Assembly: GCF_001426755.1 (NCBI RefSeq)
Contig: NZ_LMFJ01000001.1
Span: forward strand, 1,235,846-1,299,845
Source: Aeromicrobium sp. Root495
Lineage (GTDB): Bacteria; Actinomycetota; Actinomycetes; Propionibacteriales; Nocardioidaceae
Length of the DNA stretch: 64,000 nucleotides
Reading direction: 5' to 3'
The notes under the pieces are model-generated. The model searched no databases, was not told the DNA's origin, and saw only the letters and a list, made by a program, of their open reading frames with translations. Both the position numbers and the translations under genes were made by a program. This document shows, piece after piece, positions 19,086 through 32,622 of this stretch (positions are counted from its first letter, which is position 1; each line of letters starts with the position of its first letter).

Positions 19086-20241
19086 CCGTCACCGCAGCCC
19101 AGGGCTTCCGGGCCGCAGGCGTCACCGCCGGGCTCAAGGCCAGCGGCACGCCCGACCTCGCCCTCGTCGTCAACGACGGACCCTCCGCCTCGGCGGCGGC
19201 GGTCTTCACGAGCAACCGGTGCAAGGCCAACCCGGTGCTGTGGAGCGAGCAGGCCATCAAGACCGGTGCGGCGCGCGCCGTCGTGCTGAACTCCGGCGGG
19301 GCCAACTGCTACACGGGACCCGAGGGCTTCCAGACCGTCCACGAGACGGCTGAGCTCACGGCACAGCTGCTCGGCATCGGTCCCATCGACGTCCAGGTCT
19401 GCTCCACCGGCCTCATCGGACTGATGAACGACCGCGACACGATCCTCGACGGCGTGCGTGCCGCCGCGGGCGAGCTGCAGGCCGACGGGGGAGAGGCGGC
19501 CGCGACGGCGATCATGACCACCGACACGGTGAGCAAGCAGGCCGTCCGCTCCGGCTCCTCGCCCGAGGGCGGTTGGACGGTCGGTGGCATGGCCAAGGGC
19601 GCGGGCATGCTCGCACCGGCGCTGGCCACGATGCTCGTCGTCATCACGACCGACGCCGTCCTTCCGTCCGACCTGCTCGACGAGGCCCTGCGGCGCGCCA
19701 CCGCGCAGTCGTTCGACCGCCTCGACTCTGACGGCTGCCAGTCCACCAACGACACGGTGCTGCTCATGGCGAGCGGCGCGAGCGGCGTCTCGCCCGACCT
19801 CGACGAGTTCGCGGACACGCTCACCGAGCTGTGCCGCGACCTCGCGCTGCAGCTCCTCGCCGACGCCGAGGGCGCCGATCACGAGATCGCCATCGAGACG
19901 GTGAACGCCGCCACGGAGGCCGACGCGCTCGAGGTGGGCCGCTCGGTGGCCCGCAGCAACCTCTTCAAGTGCGCCATCTACGGCAAGGACCCCAACTGGG
20001 GCCGTGTGCTGGCGTCCATCGGCACCACCCAGGCCGCGTTCGACCCGGCCGACCTCGACGTCGCGCTCAACGGCGTGTGGGTCTGCCGCCGCAGCACGCC
20101 GGCGGAGGACCCGACGCTCGTCGACCTCGAGCAGCGGTCCGTCACCGTGACCATCGACCTCAAGGCAGGAAAGGAGGCGGCGACGATCTGGACGAACGAC
20201 CTCACGCAGGCGTACGTCCACGAGAACTCCGCCTACTCGAC

Positions 20242-20245
<4 letters not shown>
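19082..20245 (+). CDS. argJ: Bifunctional ornithine acetyltransferase / N-acetylglutamate synthase
   Basis: Recycles the acetyl group from N-acetylornithine to glutamate. The protein is expected to cleave itself before the nucleophile T183 in ALATML, giving alpha and beta chains. The start [22 protein letters not shown] and the end YTNDLT-like [17 protein letters not shown] are normal. The presence of argJ indicates the cyclic acetyl route, consistent with the absence of argE and argA here. ATGA overlap with argC and with argB. Confidence 0.94.
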
Positions 20246-25879
<5,634 letters not shown>

Positions 25880-25971
25880 CCTTTCCGCGGTCAAACGGCC
25901 CTCATGACGACGACAGCGGCACACATCGCTGCGTGGGACCGGCCCGGTGCGGGGCGGAGCACCTCGTGGGA

Positions 25972-25977
25972 TAGAGT
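25972..25977 (+). promoter_or_regulatory. -10 box of the tRNA-Pro gene
   Basis: TAGAGT lies 13 bases before the first base of the mature tRNA, giving a short 5' leader. The 111-nt stretch 25880-25990 holds nothing else that I can support. Confidence 0.5.
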
Positions 25978-25990
25978 TACCGAGGTTCAT

Positions 25991-26064
25991 CGGGCTGTAG
26001 CGCAGCTTGGTAGCGCACCTGACTGGGGGTCAGGGGGTCGCAGGTTCAAATCCTGTCAGCCCGA
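25991..26064 (+). tRNA. tRNA-Pro, anticodon GGG
   Basis: Acceptor stem CGGGCTG (25991-25997) pairs with CAGCCCG (26057-26063), discriminator A at 26064. The anticodon arm is CCTGA-CTGGGGG-TCAGG, so the anticodon is GGG, reading CCC. The D loop (AGCTTGGTAG) and T arm (CAGGTTCAAATCCTG) are normal. CCA is not encoded. A large hairpin follows directly. Confidence 0.95.
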
Positions 26065-26069
26065 CCGAT

Positions 26070-26141
26070 GGAATCACTGCAGAGCCGGGACGTTCTCACG
26101 CCGAGAGCGTCCCGGCTCTCTGCGTCTCCGGCAGTGATTCC
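26070..26141 (+). terminator. Long hairpin between tRNA-Pro and a convergent gene
   Basis: GGAATCACTGC (26070-26080) pairs perfectly with GCAGTGATTCC (26131-26141), and the adjoining AGAGCCGGGACG (26081-26092) pairs perfectly with CGTCCCGGCTCT (26108-26119). The two stems are separated by an 11-nt bulge on the 3' side only. There is no T tract. Position between convergent genes suggests a two-way terminator, though 23 paired bases is long for that. Confidence 0.6.
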
Positions 26142-26166
26142 CACGCGGAGCTCGACGGCTCAGCCC

Positions 26167-26412
26167 TCAGAGCTCGGCGCGGTCGTTCCGGTCGCGCTCA
26201 CGGCGGATGAAGCGGAAGAACAGGATCACGAAGGCGATGGTCACCGCGAGGCGGACGAAGACCAGGACGAGCTCGCCGGACTCGGAGTCGATCACCTGGT
26301 CCAGGAGGAGCAGGAGTGCCCAGCTGGCCAGGGCGAGACCCAGCAGCATCCCGTACTGACGCCAGAAACCCGGCCGGAAGCGTTGCGACGGCTTGCGTCC
26401 CTGGTCGTCCAT
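26167..26412 (-). CDS. Small two-helix membrane protein
   Basis: 81 residues, not recognised. A basic N-terminus (MDDQGRKPSQRFRPGFWRQY) is followed by two membrane helices (about 22-38 and 48-68) and a charged C-terminus (RFIRRERDRNDRAEL). The start at 26412 is supported by a TACGGT box seven bases upstream on this strand (26425-26420), which also excludes a longer version from 26457. Function unknown. Confidence 0.65.
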   Translation of the reverse strand: MDDQGRKPSQRFRPGFWRQYGMLLGLALASWALLLLLDQVIDSESGELVLVFVRLAVTIAFVILFFRFIRRERDRNDRAEL

Positions 26413-26476
26413 GCGTCCGACCGTAGTGCTCGCTCGGGCTCGTTGCGCGGCCGACACGTCCGTCTAGCCTGGACGC

Positions 26477-27055
26477 ATGAGCAACACGAAGCGCGCACTC
26501 GTCGTCGTCGACGTCCAGAACGACTTCTGCGAGGGCGGGTCGCTGGCCGTGGAGGGAGGTCATGCCGTCGCCGCCAGGATCTCGGACTGGATCGACGAGC
26601 ATCACGACGACTACGCCGCGATCGTCGCCACGAAGGACTGGCACCAGGCCGAGGGCGACAACGGAGGACACTTCGCGCTCGACGCCGAGCCGAACTTCAC
26701 GACCACGTGGCCCGTGCACTGCGTGCAGGGGACCGAGGGTGCCGACTTCTCGACCCACCTCGAGACGAGCCGCATCGAGGCGGTCTTCCGCAAGGGCGAC
26801 GGAATGCCGTCCTACTCGGGGTTCGAGGGCTTCGGCCCCGACGGTGAGAGCCTTGCCGACTTCCTCGGTGCTCGGGAGATCGACCAGGTCGACGTGTGCG
26901 GCATCGCCACCGACTACTGCGTGTGCGCCACGGCGCTGGACGCCCGGGGTGCTGGCTTCTCGGTGCGCCTGCTCGACGGGCTGCACGCCGGTGTGGCTGC
27001 GGAGTCCAGCGCCGCCGCCGTCGAGACGATGGCTGCGGCAGGCGTCAGGGTCTAG
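26477..27055 (+). CDS. pncA: Nicotinamidase / isochorismatase-family amidohydrolase
   Basis: Converts nicotinamide to nicotinate in the NAD salvage route. The catalytic triad is visible as D12 (VVDVQNDFC), K106 (FRKG) and C148 (GIATDYCVCATA), and the metal-binding segment DWHQ...H is present. 192 residues, close to mycobacterial PncA. A TAGCCT box (26465-26470) six bases before the ATG indicates a leaderless transcript. Confidence 0.9.
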   Translation: MSNTKRALVVVDVQNDFCEGGSLAVEGGHAVAARISDWIDEHHDDYAAIVATKDWHQAEGDNGGHFALDAEPNFTTTWPVHCVQGTEGADFSTHLETSRIEAVFRKGDGMPSYSGFEGFGPDGESLADFLGAREIDQVDVCGIATDYCVCATALDARGAGFSVRLLDGLHAGVAAESSAAAVETMAAAGVRV

Positions 27056-27119
27056 AACCAGCAGCGCTGAGTCAGTCTGGCCCGCCCCGGCAGCGGTGGG
27101 AACGCTTTTCCTGGATGAA

Positions 27120-27135
27120 ACATCGTGGGCGATGT
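27120..27135 (+). promoter_or_regulatory. Inverted-repeat operator of the MarR-type gene
   Basis: Perfect 6-4-6 inverted repeat ACATCG-TGGG-CGATGT. Its last base is the first base of a -10 box TATCGT (27135-27140), which lies seven bases before the ATG at 27148. A regulator bound here would block its own promoter, the usual MarR arrangement. Confidence 0.6.
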
Positions 27136-27147
27136 ATCGTGAGGGAC

Positions 27148-27609
27148 ATGGCCACCACGCCGACCTCGGACACAGCCCGCGAGCTCACGTTGTCTGACCT
27201 GCTGTGCTTCGACCTGTACGCGACGTCGCGCCAGGTGATCGGTGTCTACCGGCCGTTGCTCGACGAGGTGGGGATGACGTACCCGCAGTTCCTCGTGCTC
27301 CTCGCGCTGTGGGAGGAGGACGAGCAGTCCATGAAGGCGCTGTCGGGCCGGGTGAACCTCGACTACGGGACCATCTCGCCGCTCGTGAAGCGCCTCGACG
27401 CCCGCGGTCTGGTCACGCGTCACCGCAACCCCGCCGACGAGCGCTCGACGATCGTCACGCTCACCGCCGAGGGCGACGCCATGCGTTCGCTCGCCCCGCG
27501 CATGGCCCAGCTCATGATCGGCTCGCTCGGCATCGACCTCGACGACCTCGTCACCCTGAGGGGCCTGCTGGCCAAGATCCGCGACGGGCTGGCGGCCTCG
27601 GGCGCCTGA
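27148..27609 (+). CDS. MarR-family regulator, OhrR-like
   Basis: A 153-residue winged-helix repressor. The region LLCFDLYATSRQVIGVYRPLLDEVGMTYPQ (here in part) closely follows the OhrR pattern, and C20 matches the single N-terminal cysteine that senses organic peroxides in OhrR proteins. The recognition helix and wing are in LDYGTISPLVKRL and NPADERSTIVTLT. No ohr peroxidase gene is adjacent: MarC lies two bases downstream on the other strand. OhrR assignment is likely but rests on motif similarity. Confidence 0.8.
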   Translation: MATTPTSDTARELTLSDLLCFDLYATSRQVIGVYRPLLDEVGMTYPQFLVLLALWEEDEQSMKALSGRVNLDYGTISPLVKRLDARGLVTRHRNPADERSTIVTLTAEGDAMRSLAPRMAQLMIGSLGIDLDDLVTLRGLLAKIRDGLAASGA

Positions 27610-27611
27610 GG

Positions 27612-28226
27612 TCAGCGTGTCACGGCGAGGACGCCGTGCGTCACGAGCTCCACGCCGATGGCCAGGATCAGGAACCCCATGATCCGCGTGAGGGCGCCGA
27701 TCCCCGTCGCCCCCAGCTTCTCGACCCACGGCGTCGCGAAGCGCAGCAGCACCGCCACGACGAGCCCGAGGGCCACGGCCGCCACGACAACGGCGAGCCG
27801 CGACTCGATCCCCGGGTAACGAGCACCCAGGGCGATCACGACGCCGATGGCGCCTGGCCCGGCCACGAGCGGCAGCGCCATGGGGGAGAAGGAGACGTCC
27901 GCCTTGGTCGCGGCGTGGGCCTTCTCGGCCTCGCTGAAGTTCTCGCGCGGGACGATCATGCCGAAGCCGGAGTGCGCGACCACGAGTCCGCCGGCGATCT
28001 GCAGGGCCGGCAGGCTGATGCCGAACGCCTCGAGCACGAGCGAGCCGAGCAGCGCGAAGACCCCGAGGATGGCGGCCACGTAGATCCCGGTGAGCACGGC
28101 CTGGCGGCGCACCTGCTCGGCGGGAAGAGAGCCGGTGAGACCGGCGAAGGCCGCCAGCGCGCCGAACGGGTTGGTGATCGGGAGCAGCGCGGCGAAGGCG
28201 GCCACGGCTACGTGCAGGACGTCCAT
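27612..28226 (-). CDS. MarC-family integral membrane protein
   Basis: A 204-residue protein with six hydrophobic segments and the family motif LLPITNPFGALAAF near the N-terminus and PLVAGPGAI in the middle. MarC proteins were once linked to multiple-antibiotic resistance but their transport role is unproven. The ATG is six bases after a TAGCCT box (28238-28233 on this strand) shared with the divergent phosphatase promoter. Confidence 0.85.
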   Translation of the reverse strand: MDVLHVAVAAFAALLPITNPFGALAAFAGLTGSLPAEQVRRQAVLTGIYVAAILGVFALLGSLVLEAFGISLPALQIAGGLVVAHSGFGMIVPRENFSEAEKAHAATKADVSFSPMALPLVAGPGAIGVVIALGARYPGIESRLAVVVAAVALGLVVAVLLRFATPWVEKLGATGIGALTRIMGFLILAIGVELVTHGVLAVTR

Positions 28227-28232
28227 GGGCGC

Positions 28233-28242
28233 AGGCTAGCCT
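28233..28242. promoter_or_regulatory. Palindromic AGGCTAGCCT giving two divergent -10 boxes
   Basis: The palindrome reads TAGCCT on both strands: plus 28237-28242, seven bases before GTG 28250; minus 28238-28233, six bases before the marC ATG at 28226. The whole gap between the two genes is only 23 bases, so the two promoters physically overlap and both transcripts should be leaderless. Confidence 0.6.
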
Positions 28243-28249
28243 GAGGATC

Positions 28250-29008
28250 GTGGACGACGCCGCACTCGCAGCCCATCTCGTCACCGAGGCAGCCGCCCTC
28301 GCCGCGCGCATGCGCGACGAAGGGCTCGACGTGAGCCGCAAGACCTCGGTGTCCGACCTCGTGACCGACGCCGACAAGGCCGCCGAGGCCTTCGTCGTGG
28401 AGACCCTCCAGCGCGAGCGCCCCGACGACGGGCTGCTCGGCGAGGAGGGCACGGCCGAGGAGGGCCGCTCCGGCCGACGGTGGGTCATCGACCCGGTCGA
28501 CGGGACCTACAACTTCGCTCATCGGTTGCACCACTGGTGCTCGGCGCTCGCCCTCCAGGACGGCGAGGACGTGGTCCTGGGTGCCGTCGCGCACCACGCG
28601 GACCAGCGCGTCCTCGTCGGTGGGCCGGACCTGCCGACGACGAGCAACGGAGAGGTCCTGCCACGCCTCGAGGACCGCGAGCTCGGCCAGGTCGGCGCCG
28701 CCACCTACCTGCATCCTGGGTGGGTCGGCGAGGATGCCGTCCGCACGCCCTGGCTCCGCGCTGCCACCGGTCCGGCCACGCTCCGCACCTTCGGTTCCGG
28801 CTCCATGGAGATGGTCGACGTCGCTCTCGGCCGGCTCGGGCTCTGGTACCAGCACTCCACGCCGGCGTGGGACTGGCTGCCGGGCTGTGCGCTGCTGCTC
28901 GGCGTCGGCGGCTCGGCCACGTCGGTGGAGGTCGACGGCTACCGCTGGTACGTCGCGGGGCGCCCGTCCGCCGTGGGTGGTGCGGTCGACCTGCTGGCCG
29001 GTTCGTGA
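28250..29008 (+). CDS. Inositol-monophosphatase-family phosphatase
   Basis: Metal-dependent phosphatase of the IMPase/FBPase/CysQ superfamily. Motifs: SDLVTDADKAAE, the metal-binding GEEG, WVIDPVDGTYNFAH and the second metal aspartate in PAWDWLPGCALL. 252 residues. Substrate cannot be fixed; histidinol-phosphate phosphatase (HisN) and inositol-phosphate phosphatase are both members. GTG 28250 is supported by the -10 box seven bases upstream. Its stop overlaps the Nudix gene start. Confidence 0.85.
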   Translation: MDDAALAAHLVTEAAALAARMRDEGLDVSRKTSVSDLVTDADKAAEAFVVETLQRERPDDGLLGEEGTAEEGRSGRRWVIDPVDGTYNFAHRLHHWCSALALQDGEDVVLGAVAHHADQRVLVGGPDLPTTSNGEVLPRLEDRELGQVGAATYLHPGWVGEDAVRTPWLRAATGPATLRTFGSGSMEMVDVALGRLGLWYQHSTPAWDWLPGCALLLGVGGSATSVEVDGYRWYVAGRPSAVGGAVDLLAGS

Positions 29009-29406
29009 TCCAGGTCGTCGCGGCGCTCCTCACCGACGCGGACGGTCTGGCGGTCATGGTCCGCAAGCACGGCACGCAGCCGTTCATGCAGCCAGGTGGC
29101 AAGCCCGAGCCGGGTGAGGACCTGCTCGAGGCCCTGCGCCGAGAGCTGCGGGAGGAGCTGGGCCTCGACCTGGCTCCCGAGCGGTTCGAGGCGCTCGGAC
29201 GCTTCGAGTCCGACGCCGCCAACGAGCCGGGTCACCGCCTGAGCGCCGACGTCTGGTCGGCACAGCTCATGGACGAGATGCCCGTCGCCGCAGCCGAGAT
29301 CGCCGAGATGCGTCGGATCGACCCCGCGCATCCAGGGAACGTGAGCCTGGCGCCGCTCAGCAAGGACGTGCTGCTGCCGCTCCTGCTCAGCCGTCGCGTC
29401 CTCTGA
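29005..29406 (+). CDS. Nudix hydrolase
   Basis: 133 residues with an exact Nudix box: G32, E38, R46-E47, E50-E51 and G53 (GGKPEPGEDLLEALRRE and ELREELG). Such enzymes hydrolyse nucleoside diphosphates linked to another group; the substrate is unknown. GTG 29005 overlaps the phosphatase stop (GTGA), so the two are coupled. The 3' end overlaps the convergent S4 gene by 20 bases. Confidence 0.88.
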   Translation: MIQVVAALLTDADGLAVMVRKHGTQPFMQPGGKPEPGEDLLEALRRELREELGLDLAPERFEALGRFESDAANEPGHRLSADVWSAQLMDEMPVAAAEIAEMRRIDPAHPGNVSLAPLSKDVLLPLLLSRRVL

Positions 29407-29755
29407 GCTGCTCGAGCTTGCGTCGTTCCCGCTTGGTCGGGCGCCCGGCGCCACGGTCGCGCTGCGGCATGGAGAGCCGGATCTCCCGCGGCGGCGGGGG
29501 CGGCGAGTGGTCCTCGTAGGCCTCGCGGGCCGGGGCTGCACCCACGCGCTTGGACAGCAGACCCTTCACGATCACGACGCGTGGGCCTCCGGGCGTGGTG
29601 GCCTCGACCTTGTCGCCCACGTGCACAGCCTGCGAGGCCTTGGCCCGCTTGCCGTTCACGTGCACCTGGCCACCCTTGCAGGCCGTCGACGCGGCCGAGC
29701 GCGAGGCATAGAGACGCACCGACCACACCCAGACGTCGACGCGCACGGACTCCAC
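29387..29755 (-). CDS. S4-domain RNA-binding protein (Hsp15-like)
   Basis: 122 residues. The N-terminal S4 domain VRVDVWVWSVRLYASRSAAS continues to GGQVHVNGKRAKASQAVHVGD, as in ribosome-associated heat-shock protein Hsp15, which recycles stalled 50S subunits. The C-terminal half is proline- and arginine-rich (PPPPPREIRLS, RPTKRERRKLEQLRG). GTG 29755 lies seven bases after TAGGCT (29768-29763 on this strand). Confidence 0.85.
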   Translation of the reverse strand: MESVRVDVWVWSVRLYASRSAASTACKGGQVHVNGKRAKASQAVHVGDKVEATTPGGPRVVIVKGLLSKRVGAAPAREAYEDHSPPPPPREIRLSMPQRDRGAGRPTKRERRKLEQLRGRDG

Positions 29756-29762
29756 GACGTCG

Positions 29763-29772
29763 AGCCTACGGT
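29763..29772. promoter_or_regulatory. Overlapping divergent -10 boxes between two S4 genes
   Basis: AGCCTACGGT contains TAGGCT on the minus strand (29768-29763), seven bases before the Hsp15-like GTG, and TACGGT on the plus strand (29767-29772), 18 bases before the ATG at 29791. The plus-strand box is the weaker assignment. Confidence 0.45.
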
Positions 29773-29790
29773 GCCTGAGACCATGGACCC

Positions 29791-30027
29791 ATGACCGGTC
29801 AGATCGAGGACATCCCCATCAGCGGAGACATGATCCGTCTGGGCCAGCTGCTCAAGTTCAGCGGTGTGTCGGACTCGGGTGCCGAGGCAGGGGCCCTCGT
29901 CGCCGAGGGCGACGTGAGCGTGGACGGCGAGGTGGAGACCCGGCGCGGGCGCCAGCTCTCGCCCGGAGCACTCGTCGAGATCGCCGAGCCCGGCGGCGTG
30001 CGCCGGCTGCGCGTGGTGGCCGGATGA
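29791..30027 (+). CDS. Small S4-domain RNA-binding protein (YbcJ/YaaA-like)
   Basis: 78 residues, almost entirely one S4-like fold: MIRLGQLLKFSGVSDSGAEAG then VAEGDVSVDGEVETRRGRQL. Similar small proteins (YbcJ, YaaA) bind RNA, role unclear. Its ATG at 29791 and the ATGA overlap with the LOG gene place it at the head of a two-gene unit. It sits back to back with a second S4 protein. Confidence 0.82.
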   Translation: MTGQIEDIPISGDMIRLGQLLKFSGVSDSGAEAGALVAEGDVSVDGEVETRRGRQLSPGALVEIAEPGGVRRLRVVAG

Positions 30028-30608
30028 CGCTGGGTGCCGTCGCCGTGTTCTGCGGCTCGAGCCTCGGGAACGACCCGGCCTACGCCGCGGCGGCCGCGCT
30101 CACCGGGCGCACCCTGGCCGAGCGCGGCATCGACGTCGTCTACGGCGGCGGACACGTGGGCCTCATGGGCACCGTCGCCGACGCGGCCCTGGCGGCCGGC
30201 GGTCGCGTCGTCGGCGTCATCCCGCGGTCGCTGCACGACCGCGAGCTGACCCACACCGGGGTCACCGACCTGCACGTCGTCGAGACGATGCACGAGCGCA
30301 AGGCCGTCATGGCCGATCACTCCGATGCCTTCCTCGCCCTGCCCGGCGGCGCCGGCACGCTCGAGGAGATCGCCGAGCAGTGGACGTGGGCCCAGCTCAC
30401 GATCCACGACAAGCGGTCGGGCTTCCTCGACGTGCTCGGGTTCTGGCAGCCGATGCGCCAGATGCTCGACTCGATGATCGAGGCCGGGTTCGTGAAGGAG
30501 AGCCAGCGCGACATCGTCGCGATCGACGGCGACCTCGACCGGTTGCTCGAGGTCCTCGCCTCCCCGCCGCGCTGGACCGACAAGTGGGCAGCTCAGGTCA
30601 AGCGGTAG
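30024..30608 (+). CDS. LOG-family phosphoribohydrolase (TIGR00730 type)
   Basis: 194 residues. GGGHVGLMGTVADAAL and PGGAGTLEEIAEQWTW (the PGGxGTxxE motif) are diagnostic. The family releases the base from cytokinin ribotides or other nucleoside 5'-monophosphates; in actinobacteria it may act as a general AMP/nucleotide nucleosidase. ATGA overlap with the S4 gene. The last 11 bases overlap the convergent ABC ATPase gene. Confidence 0.88.
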   Translation: MTLGAVAVFCGSSLGNDPAYAAAAALTGRTLAERGIDVVYGGGHVGLMGTVADAALAAGGRVVGVIPRSLHDRELTHTGVTDLHVVETMHERKAVMADHSDAFLALPGGAGTLEEIAEQWTWAQLTIHDKRSGFLDVLGFWQPMRQMLDSMIEAGFVKESQRDIVAIDGDLDRLLEVLASPPRWTDKWAAQVKR

Positions 30609-31377
30609 CCCGCCAGCGCCCGCGGTCGTCGCGCTCCACCCTGATGCCGTGGTCGAAGCAGGCGCTCACGTGCTCCGACGTGAGCACGTCGTCGACGGCC
30701 CCCGCCGCGACGAGGCGACCGTTCCGCAGCAGTGCGGCGTGGGTGGTGCCCCGCGGGAGCTCCTCGAAGTGGTGCGTCACGACCACGGTCGTGATGCCCG
30801 GCACCGTGACGGGCAGCTCGTCGAGCGTCCGGATCATCTGTTCGCGCGCCGCGACGTCGAGCCCCGTGCTGGGCTCGTCGAGGAGCAGGAGGGGCGGATC
30901 GGTCATGAGGGCTCGGGCGATGAGTGCCCGACCGCGCTCGCCCTGCGACATCGTGAGCCAGCGCGGATCCTCCGGACCGTCGATTCCGAGCGTCTTGACG
31001 AGGTGGTGCGCCCGCTCCAGCTGCTCGTCGGTGGGCTGCCAGCGCGGGACGCGCTCGACGGTGCCGGTGATGCCGGTGAGCACGATGTCGAGCACACCGA
31101 GGTTGGAGCGCAGCGGGTGGCGCGGGTCCACGACCCCGATCGAGCGGCGCAGCTCGCGGAGGTCCACCGTCCCCATGCGGCTCCCGAGCACCGAGGCCGT
31201 GCCGCGACTCGGGAACGTGGTGGCCGAGCAGATGGACAGGAGCGTGCTCTTGCCCGCACCGTTGGGGCCCAGCAGGGCCCACTGCTCGCCCCGGCCGACG
31301 TGGAACGTGACGTCGTCGAGGAGGGTGCGCCCGCCCCGGACGAAGGTCACGCCGTCGAGGGCGAGCGCCTCGCTCAT
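30598..31377 (-). CDS. Orphan ABC-type ATPase
   Basis: 259 residues. Walker A GPNGAGKST (37-45), signature TMSQGERGR (a variant of LSGGQ), Walker B LLLLDEPS, and H-loop VTHHFEEL. It resembles the ModF/YlmA group of single-domain ATPases. No permease or binding protein lies nearby, so it may not be part of a transporter. The ATG overlaps the rocD stop, so it is the second gene of a rocD unit. Overlaps the convergent LOG gene at its 3' end. Confidence 0.85.
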   Translation of the reverse strand: MSEALALDGVTFVRGGRTLLDDVTFHVGRGEQWALLGPNGAGKSTLLSICSATTFPSRGTASVLGSRMGTVDLRELRRSIGVVDPRHPLRSNLGVLDIVLTGITGTVERVPRWQPTDEQLERAHHLVKTLGIDGPEDPRWLTMSQGERGRALIARALMTDPPLLLLDEPSTGLDVAAREQMIRTLDELPVTVPGITTVVVTHHFEELPRGTTHAALLRNGRLVAAGAVDDVLTSEHVSACFDHGIRVERDDRGRWRATA

Positions 31378-32585
31378 GCCTTCAGGGCGATGGCCAGCGC
31401 GTCGACGGCGTGGTCGATCTCGGACTCCGTGATCACGAGCGGAGGCGCGATGCGCAGTGTGCGCTCGTGCGTCTCCTTGCACAGGACGCCCTGGTCCCGC
31501 AGCGCCATGGAGACCTCGCGTCCGGTCTTGGCCAGCGGGTCGATGTCGACGCCGGCCCACAGGCCGCGCCCACGCACCTCGGCGACGCCCTGGCCGACGA
31601 GGGCCTGCAGGCGCTCGTGCAGGTGGGCTCCCAGCTTCTCCGAACGCTCCTGGAACTCGCCCGTGGCGAGCAGGCCCACGACGGCGCGGCCCACGGCGCA
31701 GGCCACGGGATAGCCGCCGAACGTCGATCCGTGCTGGCCGGGCTTGAGGACGCCGAGCACGTCGGAACGTCCCACGACGGCCGACACCGGGATGATGCCG
31801 CCGCCGAGCGCCTTGCCCAGGGTGTAGAGGTCGGCCCGGACGTCCTCGTGGTCCAGCGCGAACAGCCTGCCCGTGCGCGCGAGCCCCGACTGGATCTCGT
31901 CGGAGATGAGCAGCACGTCGTTCTCGTCGCACGCGGCGCGGACGTCGGACCAGAAGCCGGCCGGCGGGACGATGACGCCGGCCTCGCCCTGGATGGGCTC
32001 CATCAGGACGGCGGCGGTATTGGGGCCGATGGCGTCGCGCACGGCCTGGGCGTCGCCGTACGGCACGGTGACGAAGCCGGGCGTGAACGGCCCGTAGTTG
32101 TCGTGGGCCGCGGGGTCGTCGGAGAAGGAGACGATCGTGGTGGTCCGACCGTGGAAGTTGTTGGTGGCGACGATGATCTCGGCGCTGTCGAACGCGACGC
32201 CCTTGACCTCGTAGGCCCACTTGCGCGCCACCTTGATGGCGGACTCCACGGCCTCGGCGCCGGTGTTCATGGTGAGGACGGTCTCGGTGCCGGTGAGGTC
32301 GGCCAGCTCAGCGCAGAACGCACCGAACTGGTCGTTGTGGAACGCGCGCGACGTGAGCGTGAGGCGATCGATCTGCTCGTGGGCGGCGGCGACGAGGTCG
32401 GGATGGCGGTGCCCGAAGTTCAGCGCGGAGTAGCCCGACAGGAAGTCGAGGTAGCGGTTGCCCTCGACGTCGGTCACCCAGGCGCCCTCGGCCTCGGAGA
32501 TCACGACGGGGAGCGGGTGGTAGTTGTGCGCTCCCCAGCGCTCGTCGAGCTCGATGTACGACTGTGCACGGGGTGTGGTGGCCAT
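31374..32585 (-). CDS. rocD: Ornithine aminotransferase
   Basis: Class III PLP aminotransferase of 403 residues converting ornithine to glutamate semialdehyde. AHNYHPLPVV near the start, TGAEAVESAIK, NFHGRTTTIVSFS and the PLP lysine in TLGKALGGG are typical of OAT, and the sequence is distinct from ArgD at 21219. It would allow arginine/ornithine breakdown. ATG 32585 lies six bases after TACGGT (32597-32592 on this strand), which favours it over the longer form from 32714. Confidence 0.9.
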   Translation of the reverse strand: MATTPRAQSYIELDERWGAHNYHPLPVVISEAEGAWVTDVEGNRYLDFLSGYSALNFGHRHPDLVAAAHEQIDRLTLTSRAFHNDQFGAFCAELADLTGTETVLTMNTGAEAVESAIKVARKWAYEVKGVAFDSAEIIVATNNFHGRTTTIVSFSDDPAAHDNYGPFTPGFVTVPYGDAQAVRDAIGPNTAAVLMEPIQGEAGVIVPPAGFWSDVRAACDENDVLLISDEIQSGLARTGRLFALDHEDVRADLYTLGKALGGGIIPVSAVVGRSDVLGVLKPGQHGSTFGGYPVACAVGRAVVGLLATGEFQERSEKLGAHLHERLQALVGQGVAEVRGRGLWAGVDIDPLAKTGREVSMALRDQGVLCKETHERTLRIAPPLVITESEIDHAVDALAIALKA

Positions 32586-32622
32586 TCCTCCACCGTAACG
32601 GAGCCAGGATAGGCTCGGTGCC

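Noticed and set aside
25904-26137. Small reading frame across tRNA-Pro
   Set aside because: The translation contains the AVAQLGSAPDWGSGGRRF-like string produced whenever a tRNA is translated.
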